NCBI GenBank assembly: GCA_028386065.3 | Contig: JAKUCV010003700.1 | Span: 112,259 to 176,258 of the forward strand | Reading direction: 5' to 3' | Origin: Turnera subulata | Lineage: Eukaryota > Streptophyta > Magnoliopsida > Malpighiales > Passifloraceae | DNA length: 64,000 nucleotides | Shown here: positions 46,451-58,541 of the stretch, piece after piece | Layout: each line of letters starts with the position of its first letter | Position numbering within the stretch: position 1 is the stretch's first letter | Program-made: the position numbers and the translations under genes | Notes under the pieces: generated by a model | Databases searched by the model: none | Told to the model about the DNA's origin: nothing | What the model saw: the letters and a program-made list of their open reading frames with translations, nothing else

Positions 46451-47593
46451 GGAAAAAGAAAAAGTATCATGTCCATTTACTCTTTCACCGCGATCTCTCT
46501 ACTCTTAAGATTTGCTTCTTTGCTTGTTCAGGATTCAAAACATAATCCCCTAAACCCTCTGAAAGAGCAATAGAGGGCCTATAATGGCATCCTATGGATG
46601 CAAGTAATAGGATACCCTTACAGGCAAACCTTAATGTTTGTCGTCCCAAGTCAGTGACTTGTTTCCCAAGTAAAACCCCGTGGCCGATTTGATTAGCTAT
46701 GTGCTTTATTCTTCGATGAATGAATGAATACACTGGTTCTTTTTTTTGGCCAACAATACACTTATATACACTTGTTACTTTGCTGACAATTGTTTTGCAC
46801 CCAATCAAAAGATATTTTTCTCCAACAGAGAGAAGAAGAAAATAAAAAAGGAAGACAAAAAGGCTGAAATGATAGTACTTTCAATGAATGAGACCCCCTT
46901 CCCCTCTATCTTGTTCTTTCCTTCATATTTTGTTCCTAAAAACTGATCAAAATCCCAAATGTTTACTTATCCGTTGCTATGACACTATTTGGGATAAACC
47001 TCTTCACTGGCCGGCCAACGGGCCAACCAAAAGAACGACCAAGCATGTAAGAGACTAGATCTCAACCCCCCTCATTAGTTCCAGCAAGACCAATTTGATA
47101 TCTTCAAATATTCCCTAAAATAGTAGGCTACTCGTCAGTAGGAAAAAAAAAAAAAAACTTTTGCTACACACCAGAAAAAAAGAAAACGAGAAGAAAAGTT
47201 AGTCGAGGAAATAAATCACAATAAACTCAAGTATAATAAGTAGCAACTTGGCCATAGTTGTGCCTTGTATGATACTTCTATCTCCCTCCCCAGTGTCCAT
47301 TCCCACTTCTACTTCTCCTTCACCTTGTTCTTTGCATTCCACACTGCTGAATGACGTCATTCCTAACCAATTCAGCAGCAAGCTGCTTAAACAGGATCAA
47401 TCAGTCATTATCTGTACCCTTGCTCTTAATGTGATGCAACCTATGGGGAACCGTTTCTGTTACTTATACTATGCTACACTCCATCAGACCGGGAAACGTC
47501 AAATACAAAGATCACAGGAAATGCCACTATGAACTACAAAAAGATGGCTCTGCCACCGGAGGTGAGAAGCCAGCACATGTCTATTAGAATGAC
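46451..47593. other. Intergenic, includes 3' UTR of the dehydratase gene
   Basis: A frame at 46485-46808 (minus) has no domain. An A run is at 47143-47157. Nothing else is recognised. Confidence 0.4.
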
Positions 47594-50500
47594 TCAGAAA
47601 CCAAAGTCCAATTCAGCTCGTTTCAACACAGAGGTCACCCGTTCAAAAAATTCTGGCTCCTTCACCTTGATCTCATCGACTGTTGTCAACTCATGTTCAT
47701 CTGCCTGTAGAGAAAGTAATTCCATCAGTACTTTAAAGTGTCCACTGACCAAAAAGAAGTGCAATTTACAGAAGGTGATAGCAAAGCATGATTGTTCCTA
47801 CAAATATTTTGGATAATAAATGAATGAGATGCAATATTAGTCACCATCGTGCCATAATAAATGAATAAGATGCAGTATCAGACATAGAACCAAATAGGAA
47901 CTTGGCGAGTATTATAAGAATGGTACTATCAGATGAGAATTCGTGGTACCCATAATTGTGTCCCTTTCTTTCTTCTGATACTGTTATTGAGAATGGGACT
48001 ATGCGTATAAGAGAATAATATCCGACTTTGGGTGCCAAAGGAAGACTATATGAAAGAATACTACCAAACCATTACTGAACTCTGAATGAATGCACGGAAC
48101 ATTCACAAATGAGTGGAAACAGCTCCTACATTTTCCGAGTTCAATCTAGGGCTAGGAGTAAGAGACACTTTCATCTCCTTATTAAGGATCAAAGTGAAGT
48201 TAGCTAAAAACATTGGCAACCTCATTAACGGTTAGCTGTAGTAAAATATGTATCCTAAAAATGAAAGAAGCCATCTAACTGTCAATACTGTCTGCTCCTT
48301 GAGTAGGTAAAATGATGACAATGGAAAGAGAGGCTATTGGAAGAAGTTATGAGGTTGACGTCTGAAGTCTGAACAAAAGTTAACATATAACATAAGAATG
48401 AGGTAACACAGTGAAGGAAAACAATGAGAGCATAAAATAGCACATCGTGGACTCTTAAGTTTAACTTAAATAAGGGTTACAACCAAGAAGATACCTCTTT
48501 AAATTTGAGAAGAATTAAGTTTGATACAGATGCTGGTTTTTCCCTATCCCACCTGAAAAGGAAGAAAGAAATTATATAAAACACAAGAATGTAATCAATA
48601 ATTTAAATGATAATTACCATGACAATTGTACCATTAGATACAGCACTGGAAATGGTCCATAACAGTAAGCAAATGATATCATATAACTACTAGATTCACA
48701 GGGTCATCCTGGCTTCCAAAATGTATGACTTTGAAGGAACACCAGCGATGTTTGATTGTCTGATAAGATATTAATTCTTCGTCATGCAGTTATTAAGACA
48801 ACTCCATTAGAAAGTAACCCATACCTTATTAGCATCAACTCATTCACAGATCGCCACATTCCACGTCCAACATCTTTCGCAGTTTGTTCTCTAGCACTTC
48901 TTCCATGCCATAATTCTTTTGCAATATACCTCACTTCCTCAACATCTACCTACAAGAAAGGGTAGCAAATATTAACTGTATCTTCAGAAAGAAACAATCA
49001 TTAGGTAACAGAAAATCCTTGATGCCTCAATAGTCCATCTCCAAAAGTAGGACACATGCCTTTTTATCTTATTTGTTTCTAATTTCTTTCAGGAATAGCA
49101 GATATGCTTTTACAAACCCATAAACAAACAAAAATTCTTTAACATTCAAGACTGTTAAAAATCAAGGATTGTTGGCTATAAGAACTTTATATGTAGCCAA
49201 CAACTGAGACTTGGGCGTTTTAATAATGGAGACTTTTCCAGGGGAAAAAAAGAATTATGAAATAATTCCCAAAGTGAACAAGATATCTTAAGTACATGAA
49301 GAAAAATTTGTTCCAGTAATCGAAGTTGAATGAACTTATCTTTACAGCTTATATCAAGAAGAATAGATAACAAAGCCAGTCCCTCCACATAAGTCCATAA
49401 AAAGACGAAGGGAAGACCAAAACTAGAACTTATAGTGGCAACATTTGCATAAGGAATCGTCACAATAAGAATAATTAGCAAATTCATTTTTTAAGTAAAA
49501 TCTCCTTACCTGGACTTGGGAGGCTGTGCCATACAATGACTCCTCATGCTCAATAAGACGCTGATGAAGCATCTGGTAATGATCCAAATCGAGATTGACC
49601 ACAGGCTCCATTTCAACTTGCAACCCTGCAAGTTGTGTCACAACATAGGAGGCCATGACCTGTCCAAAAATTGCAGGGATGGTGCCCAGAACAGGAATTA
49701 TGCGAACCCTAAAGCCAGGTACTACCTGATGTCAGGAGAATAATGTTAGAATTCTGGTGAAACAGAAAAATCATGGTCTTTATACCAAAAAGAACAAGCA
49801 ATTACGAACCCTATCCTCTTTTCTTTATCAAATAATAATAAACCTTCAAAGTAATCCTCGTATGTTGGACCAGGTAATGAACGATATAGGAACCCCAGAG
49901 TGATAACAACCTCACCTGATAGTCCGAAGGATTTTCTTCTTCTCCACTTGGTCCCTTGAATGGGAGAAGCTTAGCTTTAGGTTTCTCTAAAGAGAACACA
50001 ACAGGAATGCCACCTTCAATGCCATGATCTCTTCTAAGGCGATGTCTCACCTAAAAGGTAGGGTCTTATAAGCAGAAGAAAAATTATGAAAAAGAAGTAA
50101 AGTACATACACAGCTTACAACCAGGATCCAATGAATAACCCCTCTCCATTGACACAAAGCACAACGCAATGCAAAATCAAGTTATTAATCAGGAAATGTT
50201 GCACCAAAATGAAGTGGAAGGTCTAGCCTTGTAAGCAAGAGATTATTCATCCAAAGCTATGAATAACCAAAGCGGGATTGATTAACTCCACATTTAACCT
50301 GACAAAATGACCAAAAACTAGAAACAATCCCCCTATGGATATTGGAAGACATTTGTCATCCAAGCAAACATGAACAACCAAGAGCAACATATCATAGTTA
50401 AAAAGGTAGAAGTGAAGAGCAGAATGTGATACAACACAACCACACAAGTACACCACCACTGTAACACTCACTGATATTCATGACGAAGAAGGGAGAAATT

Positions 50501-52134
50501 TCATATATAAAATGTTTAGTTTATGCAGATTCAATCATAGAAATATTGCAACACATAGAAACACAACAAAAACCAAGACAGAAATATTACAGATCGAGAT
50601 AAAGGATCATTTGTTGATTCTCTAAGATCAGCCACGCGGATTCTTGTTGGGTCAGCTCTAGCACCTGCTCCAGTTGCAGAGAGAACCTTCAAACCCCTAC
50701 GCACACATGCAGCAAGAAGTGCCACCTATTACATGCGAAAACTCAAGCACTTGAAGTTGAAAATCTTAATTTCACGAGTAAAAAATTAAATGATTATTAT
50801 CTCCAAGAAGTGTCTCATGGAGTCTAAAAAATGGTTCTCTATCTCGACAAAGTTATTTGCTTACAAAGTCAAAAATAATGTTTAGTCTCGTTATAAAGTG
50901 TCTAATTCGTTCAGAAACAAAAAGAAAAGAGCTTCCTTTAGTCAATTCCAGTCCATTTAAGAGATCCATGTCAATTTATAAGAATGAGCCAACCTAATTG
51001 AAGAACTATAAACCTGCAGTTCGTTGGAACTTCAAAGGAAGAAGAAGTACCTTTGTATCAATATTATCAATGCAGTCCAACACGAAGTCAGGGGAACCCG
51101 AAAGAATTTCTTCTTCAGATGATTTGTCGTATAATAGTACTTTGGCTTCTATGTTGCACTCTGGAAAGATTGAAGAGAAATGCTTCTTGAGGCACTCAGC
51201 TTTAGGAATCCCAACGTCTGCTCGTGTAGCAACAGCATGTCGATTCAATGACGAAAGAGATACCTTTTTCCAAGCAATAAAGAACAATCAATTGCACATT
51301 ACTACACAAAATCATGACCAATTCCGTATAGAAACAAAACGCCAAGCCACATTTGAAGCTACGTCGTACAAGTTACAGTGAGAAATATACCTGGTCAAAG
51401 TCTACGAGGAGGAGCCTGCCAACACCGGATCGCAAAAGCATAGATGCAGCATGACTCCCCACACCTCCAAGACCAATGACAACGACATAGGACGAAGTCA
51501 CCTTCCGTTGAGACTCCAGACCAAAGAACTGAATGTTCCTGATACAAAACACAAAAAAACAACCCACCTCCCTCAGATAAGCAAGCCTTATAATCCCTTT
51601 CCGTTTACTAAATACTATCTTCATAAAAAAAAATGTAACCAGTCCCTCCCTTCCCGTGCCTCATTAACAGTGTCAATGGTAAATAATTTCTCGGCCAGAT
51701 TGTAATATCCAAAAAGAAAAGGTTGAGTTAACGAGAGAGATTTGATTGCTTTTACAGAATTACCTGGTCAAATGCTCAGAAACTATCTCGTCTGCTAAGA
51801 GGTCAGGCATCCCATTGTCTCTGTCCACAGTAACTGCTCGACTTGTTACCACTTCACCGTTTAATTCAGGAGCAGAATTACGGCATTGGCTACCGATTTT
51901 TCTTCTGCAGAAAACAAAGTGCGTGCGCGAGCTAATTAAAATTGGTAAGAAACTGTAAAACGGGGCGTATTAGCTAAACTAACTGGGAAGAAGTGTAAGA
52001 AACTGTTTGGATTAATAAGTTTAGGAAACGGCATGGCTTTGCCTTGGAAGAAGCTTGAGAAGAACCAGAGTAGAAACGGAGCCTAAAACAACTCCAGCTC
52101 CTGCCACAGCCAGTACTTTCAGCCTCCCTTCCAT
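47594..52134 (-). CDS. TcdA/ThiF-type tRNA threonylcarbamoyladenosine dehydratase, 457 aa, 10 exons
   Basis: Exons (minus): 52134-52043, 51904-51764, 51538-51391, 51263-51051, 50725-50591, 50050-49916, 49725-49510, 48949-48825, 48552-48495, 47704-47594; total 1374 bases in frame. The family uses ATP to cyclise t6A at tRNA position 37 into ct6A. The E1-like nucleotide site is VVVIGLGGVGSHAASMLLRS, followed by LLLVDFDQ, SLSSLNRHAVA and DFVLDCIDNIDTK. The N terminus (LAVAGAGVVLGSVSTLVLLK) is a membrane anchor, as in the yeast Tcd1 and Tcd2 proteins of the outer mitochondrial membrane, so a similar location is likely. The C-terminal extension (WRSVNELMLIRWDREKPAS) is the eukaryotic type. Intron 1 appears to use a GC donor (AG/GCAAAG at 52042), because no GT donor keeps the frame. 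Exon 1 is therefore the least certain part. Confidence 0.9.
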
Positions 52135-52536
52135 TCTCTTTTTCCTTTGTTTTTCTGGCTTTTGCGTTTTCGTTTTGAGGCGTCGGGAGCTTAGGTTGCC
52201 GGTTTTGCCGGTAGATTTTGAACGGTGAACGCCAAAGGTTTAGAAGGGTTTCTGTGCCCGTAGGAGACGAATTGAATCTGGAGACGACGCCGTTTCGTTA
52301 TGAAGACGGGTTCGGATTACCGTCTGTCTGGCGGGCCGTGAATCGCAATGGTCATTTTACTGGACTCGTTCGTACAATCTCTTTCTTTTCAATATAGCCG
52401 CCATTAATTATGAAGGTTTTTATCTTAATCTTTTGCCTATGGCACATGATAAATTTGTGTAGAAAGAAAAAGATTCTGACAATTAATTAAAATCCTTTTT
52501 TACTGACTAAACTAGCCTTTTCATTCTAAATAATGA
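52135..52536. other. Upstream region of the dehydratase gene
   Basis: Leader and promoter sequence of the minus-strand gene are expected here. No TATA box stands out. It ends at the LTR edge at 52537. Confidence 0.4.
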
Positions 52537-53585
52537 TGAAACACCCCGACCCAAATTTACCCTACATACAGTATTTATCGAACAATTGTGCCGACACGTG
52601 GCACAAACAGTAAATACATCAAGAAATCCGTCCCAACGGCCCAATGTCAATATCATAACACCCGACTTCGGGAATCTCAATAACAACATTAGCACAGCGG
52701 AAGCATTTATAATCTTATAAACAATATATGCAAAACTCCAAATGCAAATTAATGGATCTGAGTCCTGCCCAAGGGGTGCGCCATAGCTTGCCTCGTACGT
52801 TCCTGCAGTACAAATAACTCATCCTACGGGATGAAACCCCGCAGGCGAGGGGTGAGTCCGAAGTGCTCACCGACGAAGGATAAACAGAGATATATAATCA
52901 ACCATAATACTTTCGAAGTAAACACAGACAAATACAACACAAAGACTATACCAAAATATGACTGAGCCAAGACCAAAAGAATATTTGTTATTATTACCAA
53001 TTTTATCTTCCGGGCCCCTTCACTGGACAAGCTAGGGTCGTACCTGGTTGTTAACTAATTCCGGATGCCAGGCCAAAACACAATCCGGGATCAACATCCC
53101 AATATCCAAATCATCCGGGATCAACATCCCCAAAACCAAACCCAACCGGCCATGACACCACAGAACTAGCCTCTAACCATCCAGTCGTACCACTACTTTC
53201 CACGTGACAATTATATCATCATCTCAATTCCGGTCCAATTCAATTAACCAATTTCCTATTATCTCAGATTAATCCACAGACTCAACCATTCAACAATCTC
53301 AAATTCAATTCCAATTCCATTTTCAATACTCATTATTCTTTCCTCAATTATCCACATTGACCAGTTCATCATTATTCTCTACACAATATCACAAATCCAA
53401 TACCACTGTCTAACATCAACAATAACAACAACTGTAACTGTAGCAAACAAATAACTAGCAATGATCATCACAGCAGTTCAATCAAGCAACAAAACAAACA
53501 CAGTATTACGGGCACATATCAAAGGTTATCCATCCTCACCTGATGTGTCTCTGAAACTGCTATCCGGGCAAACCTCGATACCCTA
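52537..53585 (-). repeat. LTR fragment, minus strand (downstream end)
   Basis: It starts TGAAACACCCCGACCC and carries the block with CATCCTACGGGATGA (from about 52811) and GGTGAGTCCGAAGTGCTCAC (52851-52870). Two GGGATCAACATCCC hairpins are at about 53080-53130. It is closest to the LTR at the window start, and more diverged from the three LTRs around it. It stops where a plus-oriented LTR begins at 53586. Confidence 0.7.
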
Positions 53586-55558
53586 TGTAACAGCCCGGGT
53601 AAAAATTTTAGATTTTTACCGGACTGTAAAAGTCTTTTTACAATGATTTACCGGAAGAATTAATCTTGGGTAATTAATTCAAGGTAAATCAGGCGTCGTT
53701 TTTCGAAACCGAGAGTTTTCCTGCGCTCGTGATTTTTCCGTGGATTTTTCGGGCCTAAGTCGGTATTTTTCGGGTCCCGAAATTTTTGGAAAAATCACAC
53801 CGGAAAATAACTAAGAGGGTATCAGTTATTTTCTGGTCCGATCGGAACACGACTGCATGATTGAATCACGCAGCCGCCTCCAACTGTGCAGCCTGTGAAC
53901 CTTACCTGCGCCCGTGACTCTGCTTACGCCTTTTCTCCTCTGCCAATTTTCCCTACCTCACCATCTTTTTGTTTTTCTTTTCCTCTGTAAACACACAAGC
54001 AACACCACACACCACTACCGAGCCACCACCGTGACCAAGCCGCCGCCACCACCATCTTCTTCTCTACACAAACCGCCACCTTCACCACTGCCCGACAACC
54101 ACCACCCGAGACGCCCTTCCTTCTTTTCTTTTCTTTCCTTCTTTTCTTTTCTTTTCTTTCCTTCTTTCTTTCTTTTCTTTTATTTCTTTCTTCTTTTCTC
54201 CTTCCCTGCAACCGTGCCGACTGAGCTGCTGCACCTCCACCACCGACGCCACCAGCTCCTCCCCCCTCTCTCTTCCTTCCTTCTTCTCCTTTTCTTCCTC
54301 CTCCTTCTTCCCTTTTCCTTCCTCCTCCGGCCAGCCTTGGCCATGCCGCCCCTCCTCTTCCTCGCATGACCGACCCGCAGCTCCTCCTGCTGCCGACAAC
54401 TTCGCGCTGCCACAACCACGCCTTGCCGCTCGTCGCCACGCCTTGCCGCTCGTCGCCTCGCCGTCCCCGCCCCGTACAGCCGCAGTCGCCGCTGGGCATG
54501 CTAGGTGAGCAACCGGGTTGGCCTCGACCCGGATGGGTCTTGTGATGGGTCAGGTTTGACCCGGATTCTTGTGGATCCGGGTGGGCTTGGCTTTGGGGTT
54601 TTGGGCTGAAAATATTTGGTAGTGGGCTGAAACAGTTGGATGTGTGGGTTGTTTTGGGCTGTGTGGTTTCGGGTTGGGCTTGATTGTTCTGGGCGTGGGC
54701 TGGACACCTGGGCTGGTCCTGTTCAAGCTTGGGTTAGTTCTGTTCCTGCCCAGTCCAATTAAAAAAAATAAATAAATAATAAAATAATAGAAAAAATAAA
54801 TACAGATATATATATATTTATTTTCACTAGTATATAATTAATTATGAGAAATTATATATCTTGAAAAAAATACAGTAAGTTTTAATTATAGTATTTTTGA
54901 AAATATACATCCACTTTGATTCTTTGAAAATTAAGATAATTATTATGTTGATATATAATGGTTTGGAAATTGTATTTTGTCTTTGGAAAAATGTATATAG
55001 GTATATTTATACGAATTAATTTCTAGGAAGTAATTGCGTATGACTAATTTTTTTTGGAATATAGTTTTCTTAATATAATAATATTTGGTAATTATTATTG
55101 GCAAGTAATAAGTTTTATGGAAATATTTTGGAAAATATATATATACATATGTTATCTTCCCAGAAAATTATGGTGATTAAATTTTGGGAAGGTATAATTA
55201 ATTTATGAAAATATTTTGAAAAGAGTTTTAATTAAAGTATGGTACCAAAATTATATTCGGATATACGTACGGTATAATATTTTCGGTAAATGGAAATAAT
55301 AACAGATATGAACCGGGATGGGGTATTTCGTAGTCTTGGCATCATAGCATACCGATTATGTGCATTTATGTGTATATATTGTTTTGCTGTATAGGTTTGG
55401 ATATCGGGCAGTTTCCCGAGGAGCCGGCCTTGGTACCGGTCATTGTCTCCGGAGTTGAGTAATCGGCCAAGGTGAGGATGGATTTCCTTCAATATGTGCC
55501 CGTATTACTCGGTTATTGTGTTGCTGATTATTGCATTGTTGAGTATTGTGTTTGCCTT
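53586..55558 (+). repeat. LTR fragment, plus strand (upstream part), in inverted arrangement
   Basis: It begins TGTAACAGCCCGGG and follows, in inverted form, the LTR 61260 to about 59440: U3, the C/T and GC-rich patches (53900-54500), the AT-rich middle, and the GGTGAGGATGGATTTCC block (55472-55488). It then breaks off near 55558 into internal element sequence. Frames at 53914-54499 lie in low-complexity C/T runs and are not genes. Confidence 0.7.
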
Positions 55559-55593
55559 GAAAATCAAAAACAGTAAACACGCTCCCCATAAGA

Positions 55594-55601
55594 GTATAAA
55601 A
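55594..55601 (+). promoter_or_regulatory. TATA box of the antisense ORF, copy A
   Basis: TATAAAAG lies 111 bases before the ATG at 55712. It sits in a block that is conserved in copy B (CACGCTCCCCA upstream, GGAGCGGTGA downstream). Confidence 0.6.
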
Positions 55602-55711
55602 GAAACGGAGCGGTGAGGTGTAAATCATTAAAAGCATTTTAAGGCAAACAAACGCTCAGAAAAACAAAAACCACAACGGTCAAAAACAAAATACCCACTC
55701 GTCCAAACACG

Positions 55712-56395
55712 ATGCCTGCTCCATCTTTCGTTTTCTTCGTCGAAGGTGCCAACCTAGGCAGAAGGAACCGTCTGGCCTACAGCATGGTCAACGAGCGTGC
55801 TGAAGAACTACCAAACGAGCTCGGCAGGATGCCGCGTCTAGTCTTCGTCGACGAACTCTACTCATCGCGGTTCTTCGTCACTCCAATGGAAGAGGTGTTC
55901 TTCCTAGAGGACCGCGACACTCTGAGGACCTCCTACTACGGATCGGCCAACTCCATCATGTTCTTCATCTCTGAAAGGCTTCAGGAGTTCAACCTGGAGT
56001 CCACTTGCCACTTCCTGGAGCAAGGTACCTACTACCAGCTCTCGATGACGGCTCAGAGCATGCCCAGAGTCACTCGTCTGCCAGTAACTTGGCCAAAGGC
56101 CCGACTTCTGGTGTGGAACTGCAGAGGAGTCGCTAGGCATTCCCAGGAGTTCTCACGTACTCTGAGGGACCTGAAGAACCAATACAAACCGAACATGGTT
56201 CTTCTGACGGAGACCCAGTGGCAACCTCAAGACGATCACGGTCTCATCCCACTCCGGTTCCCTCAAGCAAACCGGTTCGAGCTTCCAGGACAGAACAACG
56301 CAGGCGGCATGTGGTTCTCGTGGAGCGACAGCATCCAAGTCAACATCAACAACGACCCTAACAGCTTCCGGGTCAATGTCGTTCCAAGGCGTTAA
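55712..56395 (+). CDS. Antisense ORF of an LTR element, 227 aa, partial endonuclease-like domain (copy A)
   Basis: The frame lies on the strand opposite to the retroelement. Residues 1-125 (MPAPSFVFFVEGANLGRRNR, DELYSSRFFVTPMEEV) match no family I know. From 131 the protein reads LLVWNCRGVAR, then SRTLRDLKNQYKPNMVLLTE, then GGMWFSW at 198. This resembles the first strands of the endonuclease domain of plant LINE elements, with N136 and E167 in the positions of metal-site residues. The protein ends at 227, before the later catalytic Asp, Asn and His residues, so nuclease activity is unlikely. Against copy B (62722) it is 196/227 identical; 60 codons differ only silently. Codons are mostly C- or G-ending, unlike the AT-rich flanks. 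Function unknown; DNA or RNA binding is one guess. Confidence 0.75.
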   Translation: MPAPSFVFFVEGANLGRRNRLAYSMVNERAEELPNELGRMPRLVFVDELYSSRFFVTPMEEVFFLEDRDTLRTSYYGSANSIMFFISERLQEFNLESTCHFLEQGTYYQLSMTAQSMPRVTRLPVTWPKARLLVWNCRGVARHSQEFSRTLRDLKNQYKPNMVLLTETQWQPQDDHGLIPLRFPQANRFELPGQNNAGGMWFSWSDSIQVNINNDPNSFRVNVVPRR

Positions 56396-56647
56396 ATGTA
56401 TTTTCTTTTTATAAAATATCAATGTAATATTTCTCTTTGTAATATCAATATTAGCAATATTAATAATATTTATATTTTCGCTTATTTATGGCATCATTAC
56501 CTCCTATGTGTATGTTCTGCGACAACTGGCGTCCCTTGACTGGATCCATAATGGACTAACTAAATGATATAAAATAATAAACAAATGGAGCGAACTATGC
56601 AAACAAGAACAACAACATACAAAGACTCCCAAAAAGTCCTAACGCCC

Positions 56648-56659
56648 GCTCCGCTACCA
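56648..56659 (-). other. Primer-binding site of copy A
   Basis: TGGTAGCGGAGC on the minus strand, three bases inside the LTR end (56663). This fixes the element's direction. Confidence 0.7.
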
Positions 56660-56662
56660 AAA

Positions 56663-58541
56663 TGAAACGCCCCGACCCGTATTTACCGAACACAGTAAAC
56701 ACGTGCCGGAACTGTGACAACCCAACCAAAATAAGCCCAAGCATACAGTGTACACAACCGAAACCCTGGCCCAACAGCCAAAATAGGAAAACATCATAAA
56801 TAACAAAACCGACCCAATGGCCCAATAATATCAATAAAATGCACAGTGGAAGACTTAACAACTCACTAAACACTGTATGCGACATAGATGTAAACTATGG
56901 ATCCAAGTCCTGTCCAAGGGATAACGTCGCAGCCTGTCTGGAATGCACCAAACCTGTACAACAAATAACTCATCCTACGGGATGAAAGCCCGCAGGTGAG
57001 GGGTGAGTCCGAAGTGCTCACCGACGAAGGAAAGACAATCAATATGCACACTATAAAAATCAAGGTCCAAAAACAGGCAAAAACCGCCAAATACATACCA
57101 AACCGAAAGACTGGACCCAAAACCGGTCCAAGACCAAAAGACTCAAATAAAATCCAATTTCCAATTTTATCTTTCCGGGCCCCGTCACGGATAAGCTAGG
57201 GTCGTACCAGGTTATCAACCTGTTCCTGGTGCCAGATCAAAAAGAACCCGGGATCAACATCCCATTATCAAACTCAGGGATCAACATCTCAATCAAACCG
57301 GCATCAACATGCCCATCACAAGTAACCCAGATCATGGCCACCACAAAACAGTCTCAAACCATCCGGTCGTACCTCTACTTACCACATGACAATTATATTA
57401 CCGTCATTAAAATCAAATCACAAGGATCAACATCCCTAACCAAAATACCGGGATAGACATCCCAAATCAACCCAAGGATCGACATCCTTGTCACAATTTA
57501 TTATTAATCCATTATTCTTTATCCAAAAAGACGCAAGACAAACATCCAAAAACCAATCACAATACTGGGATAAACATCCCGAACCAAACTACAGCAAATG
57601 CAACATGCAATAATCAACAAACACAATATCCGAGTAATATAGGCACATATTGAAGGAAATCCATCCTCACCTTGGCCGATTACTCAACTCCGGAAACAAT
57701 GACCGGTCCGACGCCGGCTCCTCGGGAAACTGCCCTATATCCGAACCTATACAACAAAACCATATATACACATAAATGCACATAATCGGTATACTATACT
57801 ATGATGCCAATACTGCGAAATATCCATCTCGGTTCCTATCCGTTATTATTAACTTTTACCGAAAATATTTTACCGTACGTATTTCCGAATATAATCTCGG
57901 TACCATACTTTAATTAAAACACTTTCCAAAATAATTTCATAAATAACTATAATTTTCCAAAATTATAATCACCATAATTTTTCCAGAAAAATAATAACCT
58001 AATTATAATTTCCAGAAAATATTTATATAGTATTTATCTTTTTCTCAATATATAATAATATTTCCAACACAAAATTATAATTACCCTTAATTTACAAAGT
58101 AAATATATATATAATTTCCACAACCACAATTTCCAGAGAAAATAATACATATATTAAATTTCCAGAAATTATTTTTATGGCATTTATATTTTTTCCCAAT
58201 TAGTAATAGTTTCCCAAAACATAATCTTAATTATTTATCAAAGTATATATACTTATATTTTTCTAAAAATAACAGTATTAAATTAGCCATAATTTTCTCA
58301 AAATAAATATATATTTTTTTCCGAAATTATATATCAGATTAATAAATAAATACATATGTATATATATTTATTATTTCTTTTTTTTTAACTAGACTGGGCC
58401 ATGAACAGTGAGCCCATGCCCAGCCCAGAACAACCCAACAGGTCAGGCCCAGTATGCTAGAACCCAACCCCAAGTGAACAGCCCATATAGTAGGCCCAAT
58501 CATACCAGTCAGGCCCAGGCAGCATCCGGATCCACCCAACC
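56663..58541 (-). repeat. 5' LTR of copy A, interrupted by a nested element
   Basis: It starts TGAAACGCCCCGACCC and follows the same order as the solo LTR: conserved CATCCTACGGGATG block, hairpin array (57250-57582), AT-rich region. It is cut at 58541 inside the GC-richer patch, where the next LTR begins. The missing part should lie beyond the window. Confidence 0.8.

Larger units (their letters stand above)
55559..56662 (-). mobile_element. Partial internal region of an LTR element (copy A)
   Basis: The element is minus-oriented, shown by the primer-binding site at 56648-56659 next to the LTR end at 56663. It corresponds to 62570-63744 of the nested element and holds the 227-codon plus-strand ORF. 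The part that would contain the second ORF, PPT and 3' LTR is replaced by the inverted LTR at 53586-55558. Confidence 0.7.

Noticed and set aside
53914..54499. 151- and 191-codon frames on opposite strands
   Set aside because: Same LTR segment as above, low complexity, differing between copies.
55712..56395. Fragment of an ordinary LINE insertion
   Set aside because: No reverse transcriptase, no poly(A) tail or duplication; both copies start and stop at the same codons, have the same upstream TATA block, and lie at the same place in LTR elements.
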